Below, in pieces: positions 38,193 through 46,569 of a stretch of 54,161 bases of DNA. The notes beneath the pieces were generated by a model. The model saw only the letters and a list, made by a program, of their open reading frames with translations, ran no database searches and was not told the DNA's origin. The DNA lies in assembly GCA_022787425.1 (NCBI GenBank), contig JALFWB010000015.1, positions 1-54,161 on the forward strand, read 5' to 3'. How positions within the stretch are numbered: the first letter of the stretch is position 1; the number at the start of each line of letters is the position of its first letter. The DNA comes from Akkermansia sp. (lineage in GTDB: Bacteria; Verrucomicrobiota; Verrucomicrobiia; Verrucomicrobiales; Akkermansiaceae). The position numbers and the translations under genes were made by a program.

Positions 38193-39191
38193 TTACTTGC
38201 GAATGCTGACGCGGATGCCGCGACCCTCGCGGATCGTACCGATGACGCAGCCGCCCGGGCCCGCCGTCATGGCCTGCTCGACCTGCTCCGGCGACACGAT
38301 GGCCACCCAGCCGATGCCCATGTTGAAGGTGTGGAAGCGGTCTTCCGCGTCTACAAACTCCAGCACCTTTTGGGCCGCAGGGTTGTTCCAGTACGGAATC
38401 TCCAGGTCCGACCCCTTCTCCCCGAGGAAGCGCTCCAGGTTCTCCGGCAGACCGCCGCCGGTGATGTGCGCGTAGGCCTTCGGCGTGATGCCGAGCTTGC
38501 GCATGTCATACACCACATCGTGGTACAGACGGGTGGGGGCCAGCAGGCCGCGCAGCTCCTCCTCCGTCAGAAGATCCGGATTCTGCTTCAGGATGCGGCG
38601 GATGAGGCTCCAACCGTTCGCATGGAAACCATCGCTGGCGTAGCCGATGAGCACATCGCCCACCGCCACCTTGGAGGGGTCGATCATGCAGCTCTTCTCC
38701 ACACAGCCGATGCTGAAACCGGCCATCTCCACCAGATCGGTCGGCACCACACCGGGCATCTCCGCTGTCTCGCCGCCGGCCAGAATGCAGTGGCAGCTCT
38801 CCAGATAGTCACACATGCCCGCCACCAGTCGCGTGATGCGCGGACGCTCGATCTCCAGGTTCGAGATGCCCAGGTAGTCCAGGAACATGAGCGGGTCGCC
38901 GCCCGTGGTCAGAATGTCGTTCACATTCATGGCCACCAAGTCCTTGCCCGCTGTCTCCAGCATGTCCAGGTCGAAGAGGATCTCCGTCTTGGTGCCTACA
39001 CCGTCCGTGCCGGTTACGATCACCGGCTCCTTGTAGGAGGAGAGGTCGTAGGCCGCAGCGAAAAGCCCGAAGGCATTGCAGAGTTGGCGGGTTTTCTGTG
39101 TGCGCTTGACGTGGCTGCTGATGTCATGCACGAAAGACTGCGCCTCGATAGTATCGACGCCGGATTGCTTGTAAGTGAGATTGCCGGACAT
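38193..39191 (-). CDS. purM: Phosphoribosylformylglycinamidine cyclo-ligase (AIR synthetase)
   Basis: A 332-aa enzyme that closes the imidazole ring in purine synthesis using ATP. The motifs VTGTDGVGTKTEI, MNVNDILTTGGDPLMFLDYLG, GGETAEMPG and AHITGGGLPENL are all PurM signatures. Length is normal. First gene of the purM-purF-sigma operon, with a strong promoter upstream. Confidence 0.95.
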   Translation of the reverse strand: MSGNLTYKQSGVDTIEAQSFVHDISSHVKRTQKTRQLCNAFGLFAAAYDLSSYKEPVIVTGTDGVGTKTEILFDLDMLETAGKDLVAMNVNDILTTGGDPLMFLDYLGISNLEIERPRITRLVAGMCDYLESCHCILAGGETAEMPGVVPTDLVEMAGFSIGCVEKSCMIDPSKVAVGDVLIGYASDGFHANGWSLIRRILKQNPDLLTEEELRGLLAPTRLYHDVVYDMRKLGITPKAYAHITGGGLPENLERFLGEKGSDLEIPYWNNPAAQKVLEFVDAEDRFHTFNMGIGWVAIVSPEQVEQAMTAGPGGCVIGTIREGRGIRVSIRK

Positions 39192-39220
39192 AGTGAAATG
39201 CGTGTACCGTGTACGAGCCG

Positions 39221-39249
39221 ATTATAGCCGATTTTTCCCCGCTTGGCAA
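39221..39249 (-). promoter_or_regulatory. purM-purF promoter
   Basis: TTGCCA (39244-39249), 17-bp spacer, consensus TATAAT (39221-39226); leader about 25-30 nt. Confidence 0.8.
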
Positions 39250-39308
39250 GCCGAAATTTCGCGGGCGGGCAAATGGGCTGCAAAAGTACCCCGCCGGCGC
39301 ACTTTGCC

Positions 39309-39337
39309 TTGACCCGCCGACTGCGCCGTGCTACAAT
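39309..39337 (+). promoter_or_regulatory. Promoter of the second SUFU gene
   Basis: TTGACC (39309-39314), 17-bp spacer, TACAAT (39332-39337), 6 nt to the ATG at 39344. Predicted leaderless. Confidence 0.75.
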
Positions 39338-39343
39338 GCCGCC

Positions 39344-40513
39344 ATGCGCACAACCGTTACACCGCCTCAAGCCGAGGCGGAAAACATCTCCCTGCCGATT
39401 GACCGCCGACTCCGCTGCCTGTGGGGGCTCCTGCTCCTCAGGGCTAACCTGTTTGTTTTCCCGATCAGTACGGTCATCATAGGCTATGTCTACCTGAATG
39501 ACGCAGCGGAGGTCGAGGGTACGCTGACGGCGCTTATTTGCTGCGCTTTTCTTTCCGTCTGTTCCGCGGTGGCGCTGTGGCAACAGTTCTCCTTTTGGCG
39601 CGCGCATCGGCGGGCGGATTACCTCTACGCCACGCGGGAGGGATATTATGAATTCATTCAACTGCTCGAGGGAACGGATATTCCCTCCGTTGCGACGGTC
39701 GTTCCGTGGAGCAAGGACGACCGCCTGCTGCGCTTGGGCCACACCGTTTTCCTGTGGTCCTCCATGGCCCCCGTTCTGTGTCTGCGGGGCGGGAGGGAGG
39801 AGATACGCCGACTGCGAGCCCTGCGCCGTGCGGCTCTGCGCGGGGAGGGAGCGTGCTACAGTCGGGCGGAGCGGGAGGCGTTGTTCCGCTACATAGAGGA
39901 ATGCCTGGGGCCTGTGGCGCGGGTATATAAAAACGATGACGCTTCATCCCCGTGCCGCGAGCTGCTCCTTCTCTCGCCTGCGGAGGACGTGCCTTTCTAC
40001 ACCCTCTGCACCCTCGGGCTCGGTGCGCATTTCAGGTGTCCGGAAGATGAAGAGACGCCTCTTTATATGCCATGGGTTACGCGAACGGAACTGCTGATGT
40101 ACCTCCCCGCCGACTGCGAACCGGGTGAAGACTTACCGCCGGAGGCGCACACCCTCTTGTACGCGGCCGAAATACTCGCCTCCATGCCGGTGGGCAGCGT
40201 CACTTCCGAGTGTGTATGTACCTTCCCTCCGAACCCGGCAACCCCGCAAGCCGAGCCCTTCCACTGCCTCTTCCTAGACCCGCTTCCGGTTTGCGCGGAT
40301 GAGGAGGCTAATCTCGTGAGCATCTGCCCGCTCCCGCAGGGCCCGAGCATCTCCTTCCTGCAGGTCCTCCCCATCTCCGCCGAGGAGCTGGAGCTCAGCA
40401 AGCCCGGCACCTCCCTTCGATGCTCTGATTGGCAGGACTTCATCTCCCGCCGCCTTCGGGGTGCCGCTCCCCTCTCCGAGATCGTCCGCACCGGAGAGAA
40501 CAAGACTTCATGA
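39344..40513 (+). CDS. Membrane-anchored SUFU domain protein
   Basis: A 389-aa protein with two N-terminal membrane helices (about residues 27-47 and 60-80), then a cytoplasmic part. Its last 200 residues repeat the SUFU pattern of the 16407-17237 protein: VPFYTLCTLGLGAHF, TELLMYLPADCEP, SFLQVLPISAEELELS and DWQDFISRRLRGAAPLSEIVRT. The two are clear paralogues, one soluble and one membrane-bound. No toxin gene adjoins it. The start is fixed by the promoter; a frame reaching back to 39209 would run through the promoter. Confidence 0.78.
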   Translation: MRTTVTPPQAEAENISLPIDRRLRCLWGLLLLRANLFVFPISTVIIGYVYLNDAAEVEGTLTALICCAFLSVCSAVALWQQFSFWRAHRRADYLYATREGYYEFIQLLEGTDIPSVATVVPWSKDDRLLRLGHTVFLWSSMAPVLCLRGGREEIRRLRALRRAALRGEGACYSRAEREALFRYIEECLGPVARVYKNDDASSPCRELLLLSPAEDVPFYTLCTLGLGAHFRCPEDEETPLYMPWVTRTELLMYLPADCEPGEDLPPEAHTLLYAAEILASMPVGSVTSECVCTFPPNPATPQAEPFHCLFLDPLPVCADEEANLVSICPLPQGPSISFLQVLPISAEELELSKPGTSLRCSDWQDFISRRLRGAAPLSEIVRTGENKTS

Positions 40514-40621
40514 CGAATGGGGCAAGAAGCCGCCTTCTTTCAGCTCTGCAACGGACGGACGTTCGTATTTTTCAAACTCCGAAACATCCGGAGGCCGGCG
40601 GAAGCAGGCCAAATCCAAGCG

Positions 40622-41119
40622 TTATTTGATGGTAAATTTGATATTGGTCTGCCTCCAAGAATCAGCCTCGGCGGAGCCGGTGCAGATAGCTATGCCGGAG
40701 GTGGCGGTTTGGAAGTGGAGAGTGTATACGTTTTCCCACTCGTAACCGGGGAAGACGAGGGTAGCGATCCTTTGACCGGTTTTGGTATAGGTGTAGGAGG
40801 TGGGTGTTTTGTCGTTGCCGGATATGCAGGTGGCAAGCAGTTTGCCATCGCCGAATTCGCTGCTGACACCCTTCTTCTTGTTGGGCTTCGCGCTCAGCTG
40901 ATAGGATACATCGGAGGACTCCGTGTCTACCCTCCAAGTTTCGCCGCCGTCGCAGGAGAGGTGGCAGGTGGCGGAGGAATAATCGAAAGAGATCGTCTTA
41001 CCGGCCAAGGAGGCGGGAGCGAGAGCAGCGGAGGCCACTGCTGCGGGGCTTTGCGGGGCAAGGAAGGGGGCAGGGGAAAGCGGCATGCCCGCCATGGCGA
41101 TGATGGAAACGAGTGTCAT
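40622..41119 (-). CDS. Small exported protein of unknown function
   Basis: A 165-aa protein with an N-terminal signal-like stretch (MTLVSIIAMAGMPLSPAPFLAPQSPAAVASAAL). It has a compact beta-rich domain with three cysteines (CHLSC, ATCISG) and the repeated SYTYTKTGQRIATLVFPGYEW-type strands. I recognise no family. It is monocistronic, with a promoter about 75 nt upstream at 41181-41209. Its stop is about 110 bp from the end of the converging SUFU gene. Confidence 0.65.
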   Translation of the reverse strand: MTLVSIIAMAGMPLSPAPFLAPQSPAAVASAALAPASLAGKTISFDYSSATCHLSCDGGETWRVDTESSDVSYQLSAKPNKKKGVSSEFGDGKLLATCISGNDKTPTSYTYTKTGQRIATLVFPGYEWENVYTLHFQTATSGIAICTGSAEADSWRQTNIKFTIK

Positions 41120-41180
41120 TTCTGTGAGAAACAGTGGTTGTTAAGCGTGCTTGCGGGACGAATGTCCCCGCGCGGTCGCG

Positions 41181-41209
41181 AGTATAGCAAAAAATCCCCC
41201 GGACTGCAA
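41181..41209 (-). promoter_or_regulatory. Promoter of the 165-aa exported protein gene
   Basis: TTGCAG (41204-41209), 17-bp spacer, TATACT (41181-41186); leader about 55 nt. Confidence 0.65.
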
Positions 41210-41235
41210 GCCGAATGTGAGTGGCATATGCAAAA

Positions 41236-41270
41236 CCCCGCCTGCGGGGCACTCGACCGCGCAGGCGGGG
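41236..41270 (-). terminator. Sulfatase gene terminator
   Basis: CCCCGCCTGC (41236-41245) pairs with GCAGGCGGGG (41261-41270), followed on the minus strand by TTTT, 18 bp after the stop at 41289. Confidence 0.85.
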
Positions 41271-41288
41271 GAAGGGGTGGCGGGGCGA

Positions 41289-43094
41289 TTACAGGTGATC
41301 CTTCTCGCCGGGGCCCCAGCTGGGGATGAAGTCCGGAATCTTGTTACCGGAGCCGGGGCAGTCATCCTTGACGCGGTACTGCTTGCGCAGCTCGTAGTAC
41401 TTCTCCGTCAGCTCCTTCATGACCTCCGCATAAGCGGGATCTTGGGAAACGTTGTGGAGCTGGTCGGGGTCCTTCTCGTTATCAATGAGCAACCACTCAT
41501 TGGACGGCTTGCGCTGGCCGGACTTCCGCTCCTCCGGGGTGGGGGTCCAGATGTGCGCGAAGGTGTAGCGAGAGGTACGCACGCCGTCGTGGCGGGGTGC
41601 GTTGTGCTCACCCGGCTGCTCGTAGAAGGCGTAGTAGAGAGCGCGGTCGGTGAACTCCGGGGCCTCGCCCGTCTTGAGCAAGGGCACGAGAGACACGCCG
41701 TCGAAGGTAGCGACATTCTTGGAGTTATCCGCCTCTGCCAGCTGCACGATGGTGGGTGCATAGTCGATATTCTGCACCATGGCGTTGGAACGCACGCCGG
41801 CGGGGATGTGACCCTTCCAGCGCATGATGAGCGGCATACGGAGACTCTGCTCAAAGATGTGGCGCTTATCATACCAGCCGTGCTCGCCGGTGTAGAAGCC
41901 CTGGTCACCCACATAGATGACGAGCGTCTTCTCGGACAGACCCTTCTTATCCAGATAGGTGAGGATGTCGTTGATCGACTCATCCACGCCCATGATGGTG
42001 CCGAGGTAGTCCTCCATGTACCAGCGCCAGCGTTGCACGGTCATATCATGCTGATTCTGAATCTTGCCGCTCTTGAAGGCCTCCACGAACTCGCGGGTAC
42101 GGGTATCGAAGAAATCCTTGTAGATGCAGCGCATGCCGGGGTCAATGCTGTTGAGATCCCAACCGTAGTTCGTCTTGGTAGCATATTTTGGCTCAAAGGC
42201 ATTCCAGTCGAAATCCGCAGGAATCTCATCCTTGAAGCGACCGTTGTTGACCATCTGGCGCAGCTTCCACTTGGGAACAATCTCCTTCATCACCTCGAAG
42301 GGGATGAGGTCTTGGTTGAGGTGCGAATCGTTCCAGTTGCAGAGATCCCAACCGACCGTCTGGCGACCCTGACCGAAGAACTCCGGGATGTCCGACCAAG
42401 TGTCATCGATGGTGGAGGGGGGCGTCATCTTCGCGACCTCCTCCTTCACCTTCTGCAGGTGGCGGGGGGCCGTGACCCAGTTACGGTGGGGGGCCTTGTG
42501 GCCGAGAATGAGCGCGAAAGGCTTGCTCTTATCGCGATTCTCAATCCAGTCAATGGCCTTGGAGGTAAGGAGATCCGACACATAACCGCGCTCCGTATGG
42601 CCGATCGTGCCACCTTTGGGCCCGAGGGAAAGGAAATGCGGGTTCCAGTACTCACCCTGGCTAACGAACACCTGCCAGGAATCGAAACCGGTGGGCTGAG
42701 AGATCAGGTGCCACTTACCGACGATACCCGTCTGATAACCCGCTGCCTGCAGCATCTTGGGGTAGGTAGGCTGCGCGCCGTTGAAGGCCGGGCCGCCGTA
42801 GTTATACAGGAAGGCATTGTTGTGCGAGTGACGCCCCGTGAGCATGCACGCGCGGGAGGGCCCGCAGAGCGAGTTAGCACAATAGGCACGGTCGAACACC
42901 ATACCCTCCTGAGCCATGCGGCGGAAGCCGGGCAGGGGCACGGGGCTGTCCTTCTCGCAGGTGCCCAGAGCCTGGACGGCATGGTCATCCGATATAATGA
43001 ACAGGATGTTCGGCCGCTCATCGGCAGCTTTCACCATGGAGATGATGCTGCCGAACGCGCAGGCCGCCATCGAGATAATGGAGGTCAGTTTCAT
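41289..43094 (-). CDS. Exported sulfatase, family S1 (GlcNAc-6-sulfatase-like)
   Basis: A 601-aa periplasmic sulfatase with a signal peptide (to about residue 24). FIISDDHAV (33-41) holds metal-binding Asp36 and Asp37. CGPSR (77-81) is the site where Cys77 must be converted to formylglycine, so the cell needs an anaerobic or aerobic maturase elsewhere. The pattern around the motif (NSLCGPSRACMLTGRHSHNNAF) resembles subfamily S1_11 N-acetylglucosamine-6-sulfatases; this is from memory and tentative. It fits desulfation of mucin or glycosaminoglycan sugars. The ATG at 43094 follows a -10 box at 9 nt. Confidence 0.9.
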   Translation of the reverse strand: MKLTSIISMAACAFGSIISMVKAADERPNILFIISDDHAVQALGTCEKDSPVPLPGFRRMAQEGMVFDRAYCANSLCGPSRACMLTGRHSHNNAFLYNYGGPAFNGAQPTYPKMLQAAGYQTGIVGKWHLISQPTGFDSWQVFVSQGEYWNPHFLSLGPKGGTIGHTERGYVSDLLTSKAIDWIENRDKSKPFALILGHKAPHRNWVTAPRHLQKVKEEVAKMTPPSTIDDTWSDIPEFFGQGRQTVGWDLCNWNDSHLNQDLIPFEVMKEIVPKWKLRQMVNNGRFKDEIPADFDWNAFEPKYATKTNYGWDLNSIDPGMRCIYKDFFDTRTREFVEAFKSGKIQNQHDMTVQRWRWYMEDYLGTIMGVDESINDILTYLDKKGLSEKTLVIYVGDQGFYTGEHGWYDKRHIFEQSLRMPLIMRWKGHIPAGVRSNAMVQNIDYAPTIVQLAEADNSKNVATFDGVSLVPLLKTGEAPEFTDRALYYAFYEQPGEHNAPRHDGVRTSRYTFAHIWTPTPEERKSGQRKPSNEWLLIDNEKDPDQLHNVSQDPAYAEVMKELTEKYYELRKQYRVKDDCPGSGNKIPDFIPSWGPGEKDHL

Positions 43095-43103
43095 ACGCCG
43101 TGC

Positions 43104-43132
43104 ATCATAGCACATTCTTGCCCGCCTTGCAA
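43104..43132 (-). promoter_or_regulatory. Sulfatase promoter
   Basis: TTGCAA (43127-43132), 17-bp spacer, TATGAT (43104-43109), 9 nt to the ATG at 43094. Confidence 0.7.
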
Positions 43133-43176
43133 GCAAAAAGAGAAAAAAGTCCCCGAAGAATGCTGAAACCGCCCCC

Positions 43177-44277
43177 TCAGCACCCCTTCACGGCGCGGCG
43201 CAGGGCCGCGATGCAGCGTGCATTCTGCTGCGGCGTGCCGATGGTGATGCGGATGTACTCACCCAGCCCATAGCTGCCCATGGGACGCAGGATGACACCC
43301 TCCCGCAGGCAGGACTCAAACACCGAGCGGCCGCATCCCACCTTCACGAGGATGAAGTTGGTGTGCGAGGGCACGAAATCCAGCCCCATCTCGCGGAAGG
43401 CCTCCTCGTACTGCTGCCGCCCCTCCGCCACCATGGCCACGGAAGCCGCCAGGTGCTCGCGATCCGCCAGCGCCGCCAGCGCCGCAGCCTGGGCAGGCAG
43501 GTTCACGTTGAAGGGGGAGCGCGCCTTGTTCATGAGGTCCGCAATCTCCGGCGAGGTGATGGCATAACCCACACGCAGACCTGCCAGCCCATAGGCCTTC
43601 GAGAAGGTGCGCAGAATGACAACAGGCTGCCCCGCACGCAGGTACTTGAAGGTATCCGGCTGCTGCTCGGCAAAATGGATGTACGCCTCATCGAAACAGA
43701 CCACCACATGCGGCGGCACGGCGGCCATGAAGGCATCCAACTCCTCCTGCTGCACCATGGTACCGACCGGGTTGGTGGGGTTAGTGATGAAAACCAGCCG
43801 CGTAGCCGGGGTAATGGCCCGCAGCATGCCCGCCAAGTCATGCGTCATGTCCGGCTTATTCGGCACCTCGGTATAGCGGCAGTTGAAAAGACGCGACATG
43901 AGCAGGTAGAGTGTGAAACTGTACTGAGCCGCCACGACCTCCGCCTGCGGGTTGAGGAAAGCATGGCTGACCAGCTCGATGAGCTCGCTGCTGCCGGCAC
44001 CTACCACGGTTTGCTCGAACGAGACACCCCAAAGCTCCGCCAATTTGCTGCGCAGGACAAAGGACGAGCCGTCCGGGTAGAGGTTGACACCCGTGCAAGC
44101 CTGCTGCGCCGCAGCCACGGCGGCGGGGGAGGGCCCCAGTGCGTTCTCGTTGGAAGCCAGTTTCACGATGTCCTCCGGCGCGAGGTTCAGCTCACGGGCG
44201 GTCTCCTCAATGGGTTTGCCGGGTTGGTAGGCCACCAGCCCCTGCACGTACTTGTTGCAAAAATCTGCGATACTCAT
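43177..44277 (-). CDS. hisC: Histidinol-phosphate aminotransferase
   Basis: A 366-aa PLP enzyme of aminotransferase class II, step 7 of histidine synthesis. KLASNENALGPSP near the start, FITNPTNPVGT, VVCFDEAYIHF, and the PLP lysine Lys227 in RTFSKAYGLAGLRVGY are the HisC signatures. Length is normal. No other his genes are near, as in several genomes with scattered his genes. Some HisC proteins also serve in tyrosine or phenylalanine synthesis. It diverges from the gene at 44357, with back-to-back promoters. Confidence 0.92.
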   Translation of the reverse strand: MSIADFCNKYVQGLVAYQPGKPIEETARELNLAPEDIVKLASNENALGPSPAAVAAAQQACTGVNLYPDGSSFVLRSKLAELWGVSFEQTVVGAGSSELIELVSHAFLNPQAEVVAAQYSFTLYLLMSRLFNCRYTEVPNKPDMTHDLAGMLRAITPATRLVFITNPTNPVGTMVQQEELDAFMAAVPPHVVVCFDEAYIHFAEQQPDTFKYLRAGQPVVILRTFSKAYGLAGLRVGYAITSPEIADLMNKARSPFNVNLPAQAAALAALADREHLAASVAMVAEGRQQYEEAFREMGLDFVPSHTNFILVKVGCGRSVFESCLREGVILRPMGSYGLGEYIRITIGTPQQNARCIAALRRAVKGC

Positions 44278-44289
44278 GGCGGTGGCGGC

Positions 44290-44318
44290 ATTATACCCCC
44301 CCGCGCGATAAAACTCAA
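44290..44318 (-). promoter_or_regulatory. hisC promoter
   Basis: TTGAGT (44313-44318), 17-bp spacer, TATAAT (44290-44295), 12 nt to the ATG at 44277. The opposite promoter's -35 box is only 3 bp away. Confidence 0.75.
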
Positions 44319-44321
44319 GCC

Positions 44322-44350
44322 TTGATTTTGCGGCGCACCTGCATTATACT
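44322..44350 (+). promoter_or_regulatory. Promoter of the 314-aa exported protein gene
   Basis: TTGATT (44322-44327), 17-bp spacer, TATACT (44345-44350), 6 nt to the ATG at 44357. Predicted leaderless. Confidence 0.75.
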
Positions 44351-44356
44351 TTCCGC

Positions 44357-45301
44357 ATGAAGAGATGGCACAAGCGCACCCTCGCGGTGCTGGCGGTGGG
44401 GAGCCTCGGCACGCTCGCCTTCGCCCTGCGCCCCGCTTGGTTTCCTGATGCGGCAACCCCGGCCGAGCTGCCGCCCGCCGAGCAGCAGAGCCTCGCCGAG
44501 CCCTGCGTGCTGGACTATGCCTGGAACATGAAGGACTCCCCCGGCATCACCATCTACCGCAGCAGCGGGGAGGATGACGCCTTCTCCCTGCTGAGCGAGG
44601 CCGTATGGCACATACGACTGGCTGCGGAGGACGGGCAGGTGCGCGTGACGGCCGATGCGCCCGTGCTGCGTGCGGCGGAGCCCTTCTGCCGGGTGGAGAC
44701 CGAGTACGCCCTGCGCAAGGAGGGAGAAGCCACCGTCCGCATGCCCCGGGGAGCCCTCCACACCGTGCGCACCTACGAGCTGCGCTGCGCCGTGACCGTT
44801 CACCGACCTTTTTGGCAGCTACCCGTGCGCACGGAAGCCGTGCAGTGCCTGCGCGTGGATTTCGAGGAAGGAACGGCGGACTACATCGAACCGAGGCCCG
44901 CAGGGCAGGGGGGCGGACGCAGCGTGCGCTCGGTCTCCCGCAGTGCGCCTCTTCCTGCTAAATATGACGGAACGGAGACCGAACGCGGCCTGCAACGCAT
45001 CTGCTACCTCCTGGCCGATGTACGGGAACCCGCGCGGGCGGAAGCCGTGGGTCGTCTGTTGCCTGCCTATGCCGCGCGCCTGCTTGCATATGCGGACACC
45101 GAGGCACCTTGGCCCGCCTGCTGGGGGGCGGCGGAAGAGACCGCCTGCCGCTGCTCCGCCATGCTGCAGCCCACGCTCCGCTACTTCCGCGAGCACGACT
45201 GCTTCGGAAGCGTGAAGCTGGCTGAATTCCTCCGCAGCCCCGAGTTCGCACGTCTCTTCGGCTCGTCCGATGAAGAGGAAAACACACAGGGCGGAAAATA
45301 A
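44357..45301 (+). CDS. Membrane-anchored protein of unknown function
   Basis: A 314-aa protein. A basic N-terminus and one hydrophobic helix (LAVLAVGSLGTLAFAL, about 9-24) form a signal peptide or anchor, followed by a Pro/Ala-rich spacer and a periplasmic domain. Six or more cysteines are scattered in it. I recognise no family. It is followed 45 bp later by another exported orphan with its own promoter. Confidence 0.7.
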   Translation: MKRWHKRTLAVLAVGSLGTLAFALRPAWFPDAATPAELPPAEQQSLAEPCVLDYAWNMKDSPGITIYRSSGEDDAFSLLSEAVWHIRLAAEDGQVRVTADAPVLRAAEPFCRVETEYALRKEGEATVRMPRGALHTVRTYELRCAVTVHRPFWQLPVRTEAVQCLRVDFEEGTADYIEPRPAGQGGGRSVRSVSRSAPLPAKYDGTETERGLQRICYLLADVREPARAEAVGRLLPAYAARLLAYADTEAPWPACWGAAEETACRCSAMLQPTLRYFREHDCFGSVKLAEFLRSPEFARLFGSSDEEENTQGGK

Positions 45302-45303
45302 GG

Positions 45304-45332
45304 TTGCAGTCCTGCCGGATTTGTGCTACACT
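45304..45332 (+). promoter_or_regulatory. Promoter of the 369-aa exported protein gene
   Basis: TTGCAG (45304-45309), 17-bp spacer, TACACT (45327-45332), 14 nt to the ATG at 45347. Confidence 0.65.
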
Positions 45333-45346
45333 GCCAAGCGGTACGT

Positions 45347-46456
45347 ATGAAAAATCTTCTCTGTTTCCTTTTCCTGGCGGCAGCAGCATGGTGCTCCGCG
45401 CTCATGGCGGCGTCGGAGTACGAGACCACGCTGTCCCGTGCCGGTCGCAAGCCCGTGGTGCTGTTCTGCTACGGCGTGGACTTCGACAAGAACGGCCCGG
45501 CGGTGCGGGAGGCCTTCATCGGCAAGAAAGGGATAGCCCCGGCCCTCAAGGGAGCCATTCTGCTGGAGGTGCCCGTGTATCAAAATCCCGATGAGAAGCA
45601 GAAGAAGGAATGGGAGAAGCTGATGGGCAATAAGAGCCTGCCCGGCGGCATCTGGAGCTATCCCTGCCTGGCCGTGGTGGACGGACGGGGCAACCTGCGC
45701 GGCATTGTACAGAGTGCGGAGGAAATGAAGAGCCCCGAGACGGCCTGCGCCGCCCTCCGAAAGCTCGTGAAGGCTTTTGATGAACAGGAGGCCCTGCTGG
45801 CCAAGGCCCAGACCGCCTCCGGTACCCGGCGTCCCAAGCTGGTGGCCCGCGCGGCGGATGTGCCCATCATGCTGCCGGCGGATCTGCGCAGCAGTCGCCG
45901 CCGCCGTGCAAACGATCGTCCCATGAAGGACACCATCGGACTGGAGAAACGCCTGAAATTCGACCCGCTGGCTGTTGTCACCAAACTGCAACCCCTCAAG
46001 CCGGCGGAGGCAAACACCTACATCCGCCGCCTGATGCTGCAGGGTTGCTACTCCCGCCTGCAACGGCAGGAGATGCTTGCCGCCTATGCCGGCCACCTGC
46101 GCCGCAGCGGGGCCTCGCGCGAGCGTCTGCGCGCGGCATATACCGAGATGCGCAATATAGACCCCACCAGCGTGTACGCTGCTTATGCCGAGGGGGCCAT
46201 CGCGCTGTGGGTTGACTCCCAAGAGGCAGTGGCCAAGGAAACGGCAGCCAAGAAGCAGAAGGCCGAGGCCGCCCGGAAGAGCCCCTTGGGCAGCACCGAG
46301 ATACCCGAGGACGACTGGTTCGACGATGAGGAGCCCGCCCCCGCAACAACGAGCACGACACCCAAGACGCCGTCCAAAGGTAAAGGCACGAAGACAGCCC
46401 TCGGTAGTACCGAAATTCCGGAGGATGACGAGGATGAAGACGAGGAGGAGGACTGA
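45347..46456 (+). CDS. Exported protein with duplicated acidic tail
   Basis: A 369-aa protein. Signal peptide MKNLLCFLFLAAAAWCSALMA is followed by a region that looks like a thioredoxin fold without CxxC (RKPVVLFCYGVDFDKNG). A basic patch RRRRAN sits near residue 195, then an alpha-helical part. The C-terminus contains two copies of LGSTEIPEDD separated by a Thr/Pro/Lys-rich linker, each followed by Asp/Glu runs, so the tail was internally duplicated. No family recognised. The start is set by the promoter and signal peptide. Confidence 0.7.
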   Translation: MKNLLCFLFLAAAAWCSALMAASEYETTLSRAGRKPVVLFCYGVDFDKNGPAVREAFIGKKGIAPALKGAILLEVPVYQNPDEKQKKEWEKLMGNKSLPGGIWSYPCLAVVDGRGNLRGIVQSAEEMKSPETACAALRKLVKAFDEQEALLAKAQTASGTRRPKLVARAADVPIMLPADLRSSRRRRANDRPMKDTIGLEKRLKFDPLAVVTKLQPLKPAEANTYIRRLMLQGCYSRLQRQEMLAAYAGHLRRSGASRERLRAAYTEMRNIDPTSVYAAYAEGAIALWVDSQEAVAKETAAKKQKAEAARKSPLGSTEIPEDDWFDDEEPAPATTSTTPKTPSKGKGTKTALGSTEIPEDDEDEDEEED

Positions 46457-46503
46457 ACTACAGCTTCTTTTGGTGAAAATCCCCCTGTCTGCGAAAAAAA
46501 TAC

Positions 46504-46532
46504 TTGAAAAAGCAGAGTAAAATCGCTACTAT
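46504..46532 (+). promoter_or_regulatory. nanA operon promoter
   Basis: TTGAAA (46504-46509), 17-bp spacer, TACTAT (46527-46532); leader about 30 nt. No other clear promoter is seen before 52009. Confidence 0.65.
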
Positions 46533-46569
46533 AGCTGCAAGAGTACGAATCTGCTCGAAACATCTCAAC

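Noticed and set aside
41151..43166. A 671-codon plus-strand frame
   Set aside because: Antisense to the sulfatase gene, which has a signal peptide, catalytic motifs, promoter and terminator.
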